From contig MU646340.1 of the NCBI GenBank assembly GCA_026770585.1, positions 228,357 through 240,840 on the forward strand: DNA of 12,484 nt, written 5' to 3'. Positions 5,150-11,300 of this stretch are shown in pieces (position 1 is the first letter of the stretch; each line of letters starts with the position of its first letter). A program made the position numbers and the translations under genes. The notes below the pieces were generated by a model. The model ran no database searches, was not told the origin of the DNA, and saw only the letters and a program-made list of their open reading frames with translations. This stretch comes from Baffinella frigidus (Eukaryota; Cryptophyceae; Cryptomonadales; Baffinellaceae).

Positions 5150-8100
5150 TGAAGTAGTTGATCAGACGGTTCGGGGACGCGAACACCTGCTTGCGGAAAC
5201 GGTACCCGAGCGGGACCTGGTTTGGGGGTTGGGGTTTGGGGTGTGGGGGCTGGGGTTTGCGTTGTGGGGTTATCAGGTCAGGGTTCGGGTTTCAGGGTTC
5301 ATGGTTTAGGATTCAGGGTTCGAGGTTCAGGGTTCAGGGATTAGGGATCAGGGTTTGGGGTTTAGGGTGTAGTGTGTAGGGTTAAGGGTTAGGGGTTAAG
5401 GGTTTAGGGGGTGGGGTTTAGGGTTTAGGGTTTATGGTTTATGGTTTGGAGTTTAGAGTGTAGGGTAACTGACCGAGCGCACGGACTCCTCGCGCACGGT
5501 GGCCATCCCGGGAAGCCAGAAGAGGATGAACTTGCCCGGCTCCGCGAAGTTGAACCCGAACATGTACGGCGTGCCCTTCCCGCCCGCCGCCTGCGTCAGG
5601 GTTTGGGGTTTAGGGTTTAGGGGATATGGGGTTTGGGGTTTGAGGGTTGGGGTTTAGGGTTTAGGGTTTAGGATTTGGTGTTGGGTTTGGGGTTTGGGGG
5701 TTTGGGGTTTGGGGTTCGGGTTTCGGGGTTCACGGTCCAGGGTTCAGGGTTTCGGGTTTCGGGTTTCGGGCCTGCTTGAGCGCGACGAGCTTGGTCTTGA
5801 TCTCCTCGGATGGCCCCTGGAAGAACTTCTCGTGCTCGATCAGCTTCTTGTCGTTCGTCGCCAGCGGCTCGACGTACCTGAAGGGTTTTGGGTTCGGGGT
5901 TAAGGGTGTGGGGTTTAAGGTTTAGGGTTTAGGGTTTAGGGTTTAGTGTTTGGTGTTTTGGGTTTGGGGTTTGGGGTTCAGGGTTCAGGGTTTAGGGTTT
6001 AGGATTAAGAGTTTAGTTTAGGGTTTAGGGTTCAGGTTTTAGGGTTCAGGGCACAGGGTGTGGGGTTTAGGGATTAGTATTTAGTGTTTAGTGTTTAAAT
6101 TTTAGGGTTTAGGGTTTAGGGTTCAAGTTTTAGGGTCCAGGGTTGAGTGTTCAGAATTAAGGGTGTAGGGTACCCAATCGCCAGCTCATCGAGGTCCTCA
6201 AACGCCATGTCGTCGACCTTGAGCACCTGGTTTAGTGTTTAGTGTTTAGTGTTTAGTGTTTAGTGTTTAGTGTTTAGTGTTTAGTGTTTAGGTTTTAGGG
6301 TTTAGGGTTTGGGGGTTAGGGATTAGGGATTAGGATTGAGGGGTAGGGATCAGGGATTAGGGATTGGGGATGAGGATTAGGGATCAGGGATTAGGGATCA
6401 GGGATTAGGCATGAGGGATTGGGGATTAGAGGTAATGGCGTATCGGGTAGAGGAGCACCTTGCCGATCGCCAGTGAGTTCGGCTGCCCCTCCATCACGAC
6501 CTGCGCGTCGTGGTACACCCCCTCGTGCACCTTTTGTTGGGTTTAGGGTTTAGAGTTTGGGGTTTAGAGTTGAGTGTTTAGGGTTGAGTGTTTATTGATG
6601 AGTGTTCGGTGTTTAGTATTTAGTGTTTGGTGTTTAATGTTTAATGTTTAGTGTTTAGTGATTATTGTGTGTTGTTTATCATGTGTTGTTTATTATTTAT
6701 TATTTATTATTCATTGTTTATTGTTTATTGTTTATTGTTTATTGTTTATTGTTTAGTGAGTAGGGTGTAGGGCGTGCACCTTGCGCGTGACGTTAAGAAA
6801 CGCAGTGCCCGCCTTCGAAGGCCGAATGATGTAATCCCCCACATCGCCCTCCTCGAGCTTCTTGATGGTCGCCGCGCGAGAGAAGTTCTTGAACATCGGG
6901 TGGTGGATGTTGCGCTTCGCGTACGCGATCTTCTTCTTCTCCTCCTTCTTCGCCACTGTCCGCTCCACCCGCGCCAGCAGCGAGGCGCGCGCCGACAGGA
7001 TCACCTGAGGGTTTAGGGGTTAGGGGTGAGGGGTTAGGGGTTAGGGTTTAGGGTTTAGGGTTGGGTTTTAGGGTTTAGGGTTTTAGGGTTTAGGGTTTAG
7101 GGTTTAGGGTTTAGGGTTTAGGGTTTAGGGTTTAGGGTTCAGGGTTCAGGTTTCAGGGTTTAGGGTTCAGGTTTCAGGTTTCAGGGTTTAGAGTTTAGGT
7201 TTCAGGGTTCAGGGTTTAGGGTTCAGGTTTCCGGGTTTAGGGTTTAAGGGATCACCTTGAAGTCCTCCACGTCGACGCGGATGATCACGCAGCTCAGCAC
7301 CTGGCTTAGTGTATAGGGTTTAGGGTTGCCAGCAGGATTAGGGTTTGGGGTTGCCAGACGCAAGATGCAGACCAGCGCGTATCAACCCGTTTTGGGGCAC
7401 GCGGGTGAGACACCACCTGTTAATGATAAAACTGAGTGTACACCCATCTCATCTCATCGCGTGGCACGACAACGGGAAGCTGGGGCTGAGTAGAGGGAGT
7501 GTGGCTTGCGCGCAGGAGCCGTGTTACCCAAGGGGGTCGAAACCAAGCAGTGATCAGCCCGCATTGTGCGCCTACTAAGTTCAGTGTCCAGTGTCCAGTG
7601 TCCAGTGTCCAGTGTCCAGTGTGTAGTGTGTAGTGTGAAGTGTGTAGTGTGTAGTGTGTAGTGTGCAGTGTGTAATGTTCAGTGTCCAGTGTCCAGTGTC
7701 CAGTGTCCAGGGTTCAGGCGCTGAGGCTGAGTAGAGATAGAGAGAGAACGTGGCACGCGCCTCTGATGACCTGATCCTCGTGCAGGAGAGACACGAACTT
7801 CATCGATTAATACGCGGGCCAGACACCACCCGTCAATGAACACAGTGAGTGGATACCCATAACATGAATAGCGAGAGTGTAGAGCGGACCTGATCCTCGT
7901 GGAGAAGGGCCATGAACTTCTGGGCATCCTCAGGCCTCTCCTGGTCCGCGAACTCCTCCGCCATCAGCTCGCCCTGCAGCCCGTTCTCCTGCAGAGGGGG
8001 GGGGAGGGTGAGGGAGGGTGAGGGAGAGTGAGGGTGAGTGCGGGAGAGCGAGGGCGAGTGAAGGAGAGTGAGGGAGAGTGAGGGAGAGTGAGGGAGAGTG

Positions 8101-8269
8101 AGGGAGAGTGAGGGAGAGTGAGGGAGAGTGAGGGAGAGTGAGGGAAAGTGAGGGAGAGTGGGTGTGCGAGAGAGTGAGGGAGAGTGGGTGAGACTGAGAA
8201 ATGTAGATGATGAGAGTGTATATCTGACGCCTATTGAACAGCGAGACAGAGATAGAGAGTTCATAAAGA

Positions 8270-8318
<49 letters not shown>

Positions 8319-11300
8319 GAATGGAGAGATACATAGAGGGTGGATGAAGAGAGAAAGATAGGGTGGATGAAGAGAGAAAGATAGGGTGGATGAAGAGAGA
8401 AAGATAGGGTGGATGAAGAAAGAAAGAGGGCTGAGACCATCTGCAAGATGACTTTGAAGGGCGCCCCGTACGCGTCCGGCGCCTCGTGCTCCCTGCGTTG
8501 CGTTTTTTGGGTTTTGGGTTTTGGGTTTTGGGTTTTGGGTTTTGGGGTTTTGGGGTTTTGGGGTTTTGGGGTTTTGGGGTTTGGGGGTTTGGGGATTGGG
8601 GGTGTGGGGAGTGGGCTGTGGGGAGTGGGCTGTGGGGGCTTGGGGTTTGTTGTTTGGTGTTTGGTTTAAGGTTTAGGATCTGAGGTTTGGGATTTGGGGT
8701 TTGGGGTGTGGTGTTTGGAATTTGGGGCTGGGGGGTTGGGTTTTGGGTGTGGGGGGTTACCGCGGCTTCGAGTAGATGATCTTCCTCACCTTCACGTGCG
8801 CCACCTGATTGAGGGTTTAGGGTTTAGGGCGCCACCTTCGGGGTTGAGGGTTTACCACGCGCCCCCGCCGTCCCCGGGTGGTACGAGGACCTGTGGAACC
8901 CTAGTTTTACAGTAACGGGTGGTGTCTGGGGGGGGAGGGTGGGGGATGGGGGATAGGGGATGGGGGTTAAGGGATGGGGTTAATGGGTTGGAGTTCAAGG
9001 ACGAGCGTGATCGAACGCCCCCGAATCGTTCAGCACTGTATGCGCCTGGTCGACACGCGCGGATATATGCCCCTGGTCCCCAGGCCCGCTATCCATCGCT
9101 TAATGGGTACACCCGACGCGCGTGGCCACCTCTTTCCTGCAAACGCCCTACGATCACCTGGTCGATGAGCGTCGAGATAACAGTGGGCTACTTCACAAAC
9201 GTTGCAACTCACTTTAAATACGCCCCGGTAGCATTCTCGCGTGGACGGGCGGGCACCTGATCAATGAGCGTCGAGATCACAGTGGGCTGGCCCTGCGGCC
9301 CGGCCGGCCCCGGGCGGTCGCTCTCCCCCAGGATCAAGTTGAACTCCTCGCGCTTGGAAAGCTCCCAGGGAAGGAGCCCCCCGCGCTGGTCCGTCCCGCG
9401 CTGCGGACGTACGTCGGGGAACGCGTCCTGGAGCTCCGCGCGGATGTCTTTGAGGGTGTACTTGCGCTTGCCGAAGCCGGAGTCTTCGAGCTGCCCCGCG
9501 TAGAAGTCCAGGTCGAGGTCGTCCAGCTTCTTGCAGAGGTCTGGTTTCGGGGTTCGGATTTCGGGTTGAGGGGAGGCACGTCTGCAACAAACCCGCAGCA
9601 GCCTTTAGGGTTGAGGGTTGCCAGCAGCAAAATGCAGCCTTTAGGGTTGAGAGTGCGAGACGCATGCAGAAGACCAGCGAGCAGAAACCCGGCTTTAGGG
9701 TTGCCAGCAGCAAGCCGCAGGCTTTATGGTTTAGGGTGCGAGGAGGAAGACGCAGACCAGCGTGGATTGAGTCGTTCATTGGCACATGGGGTTCCAGCCA
9801 AATCAGGAAGTTACTATATCAGGGCCTCACAAACACTTCATTTGGGCCGCAAGAACATTTTCGAGATTATCACTTACCAGCGTGGATGGATTCGTGCATC
9901 CCGCGCTTGACGGTTTCCATGCAGTTGTCCTCCTCCAGAGCGTCCGACGTCATCTTCATCGCAAATGAGTACACCTGCGTACCAAGGACCCGTCGTGTTA
10001 ACTTACCAAGGACCCAGCGTGTCAACTTGTGAGGAGCCCGTCAAGTGCGGCTTGAGGGATTAGGGTTCGGGGTTCAGGGTTCGGGGTGCAGAGTTTCGGG
10101 TTCTGGGATTTCAGGCGGAATCTTCATTCCTAACACATGCCAGCTGGACGCCAAGGTCAAGAAGTGACTCACTTGGTCCACACCACCAAGGGTCCGCAGC
10201 GAATAAACGTTTTATCAGGTGACGCGAACGATTCACGGGGAACATAGGTGAGAGGGGGCCGCCCATGCACCGGATATTGCCTGTCCGGATAAAACGAAGG
10301 GACCGCTGGGTGGTAGCGCGGGCGCTCAATGTTAGCTCGCGGACTAGTCTTAAGATGCCGTGCTGGATTCCTGGTACACATCCGTCGACGACGTGCTGAG
10401 TGTCTAGTACACATCCGTTTCTAGTACACATGCGTCAACTTTGGAAGCGAAGCGGACCTCGGGGTGGATGCGCGAGCGCTCCATCGGGCCACCACCCTTG
10501 ATGTGGATCTTGCCATCGTCATCCATGTACTCTCCGATGTCGATCGACTCGGCCCACATCGATGTGTTCCGCGTGATTTTCAGGAACGCCGCGCAGTTCG
10601 TCCACACCACCTGAGCGTTGGGGTTTGGGTTTGGGGTTTGGGGTTTGGGGTTTGGGGTTTGGGGTTTGGGGTTTGGGGTGTAGGGTTGGGGGTTTGGGTT
10701 TTAGGGTTGAGTGTTTAGAGTTTGGGGTTTAGGGTTCAGGGATTCGGGATTCGGGTTGAGGGTTGAGGGTTGAGGGCTGAGGGTTTATGGTTTAGGATTT
10801 GGGATGCAGGAGTGATGGTCCATGGTTTATGCGGTGGGGTCAACGGGTGTACCTCACGCATGACGCGGCGCACGTCCTCGTCGAGCATCAGCTGCTCGCG
10901 GTACTGCACGCACCCCTTCTGGCAGATGATCTTCAGCAGCTCCTGCCATTCGGGAAAACGTGTTGTTCTTTCAGAAACGTTTTTTTTTTCAGAATCTCTC
11001 TTTTCGAAACGTGTTTTTTTGCAGAGAGGCAACGCGTGTTTCTCTCTCAGAATCTTTTCTTCCAGAATCAACGAAAATTATTACACAATTTCTTTCCTAC
11101 TACTATTACTAGTGACCCACTTGCTCTGCCAGATTCCAAAAGACACATAGGTTTTCCCCGTGTGAGATGGATGACCTGGGCCTTCCTCGGGCCGAGCCCC
11201 GCGACGAACTGCACCGTGTGCGAGTAGATGTTCTGCCTGTCCGCCGCCAGGTTGATGTCCACCCCCTGGTTTGGGGGTCAGGGGTGAGGTTTGAGGTTTG

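Larger units (their letters stand above)
5150..7004 (-). other. SPT6: SPT6 exons 12-17: tandem SH2 domain
   Basis: Fragment residues about 385-600. The first SH2 has [27 protein letters not shown] with the conserved ligand-binding arginine, and [24 protein letters not shown] links to the second SH2, with [20 protein letters not shown] and GYRFRKQVF then [13 protein letters not shown]. In yeast and animals this module binds phosphorylated residues in the Rpb1 linker. Key residues of the first SH2 are intact, so the domain is probably functional. Exon 15 ends at a GC donor. Confidence 0.9.
7256..8492 (-). other. SPT6: SPT6 exons 9-11: S1 RNA-binding-type domain
   Basis: Fragment residues about 318-384. 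The joined exons read [33 protein letters not shown] and [15 protein letters not shown], matching the S1-domain pattern of SPT6 (a strand with a 'xGxxGxL' turn, then LxxxVIxVDxExFxV). The S1 domain contributes nucleic-acid and Pol II contacts in this family. Three small exons (55, 99 and 45 nt) are separated by introns of 449 and 589 bp. Confidence 0.85.
8761..9974 (-). other. SPT6: SPT6 exons 6-8: death-like domain region
   Basis: Fragment residues about 177-317. Exon 6 ends with MHESIHA at a canonical G|GTAAGT donor. Exon 7, the longest internal exon at 284 nt, contains [19 protein letters not shown] then [13 protein letters not shown], the conserved SPT6 sequence after the HHH domain, and ends TVISTLIDQ. 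Exon 8 is only 44 nt ([15 protein letters not shown], last codon split) and leads into the S1 domain. Phases are 1, 0 and 2 at the ends of exons 6, 7 and 8. Confidence 0.85.

Noticed and set aside
4596-5309. Proline-rich plus-strand frames of 237 and 180 residues
   Set aside because: They are complementary to the G-rich SPT6 tail and its poly-C runs; the minus frame matches SPT6 and continues across splice sites.
5474-5590. CGCTCGG shared by the exon 16 end and exon 17 start as a boundary repeat of intron 16
   Set aside because: The two copies are in different registers relative to the splice sites, so they cannot be a target duplication of the spliced intron. Only GGTC is in register.
6753-7004. 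A separate small SH2-only gene starting inside exon 12
   Set aside because: The frame begins with GTG exactly at an acceptor site and continues in phase with exons on both sides, so it is one exon of SPT6.
7005-7255. A true chromosome end or telomere
   Set aside because: The perfect TTTAGGG array is flanked on both sides by SPT6 coding exons that join in frame, so it is interstitial and intronic.
7580-8160. CRISPR array
   Set aside because: The repeats are 7-10 bp with no unique spacers of regular length, and the host is a eukaryote.
7930-8446. Minus-strand frames rich in Ser-Leu ([13 protein letters not shown])
   Set aside because: They are translations of CT-rich microsatellites in intron 9; the surrounding exons splice over them.
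10173-10189. A decayed copy of the exon 5 start in intron 5
   Set aside because: Only 11 bp match exactly and the segment is itself partly palindromic (TTGGT...ACCAA), so chance cannot be excluded.
10440-10457. Extension of SPT6 exon 5 to the donor TCCAAA|GTTGAC
   Set aside because: It keeps the frame but adds VRFASK between RIHPE and VYSFAMKM, where SPT6 proteins have no insertion. CCCGAG|GTCCGC is preferred, though transcripts could overturn this.
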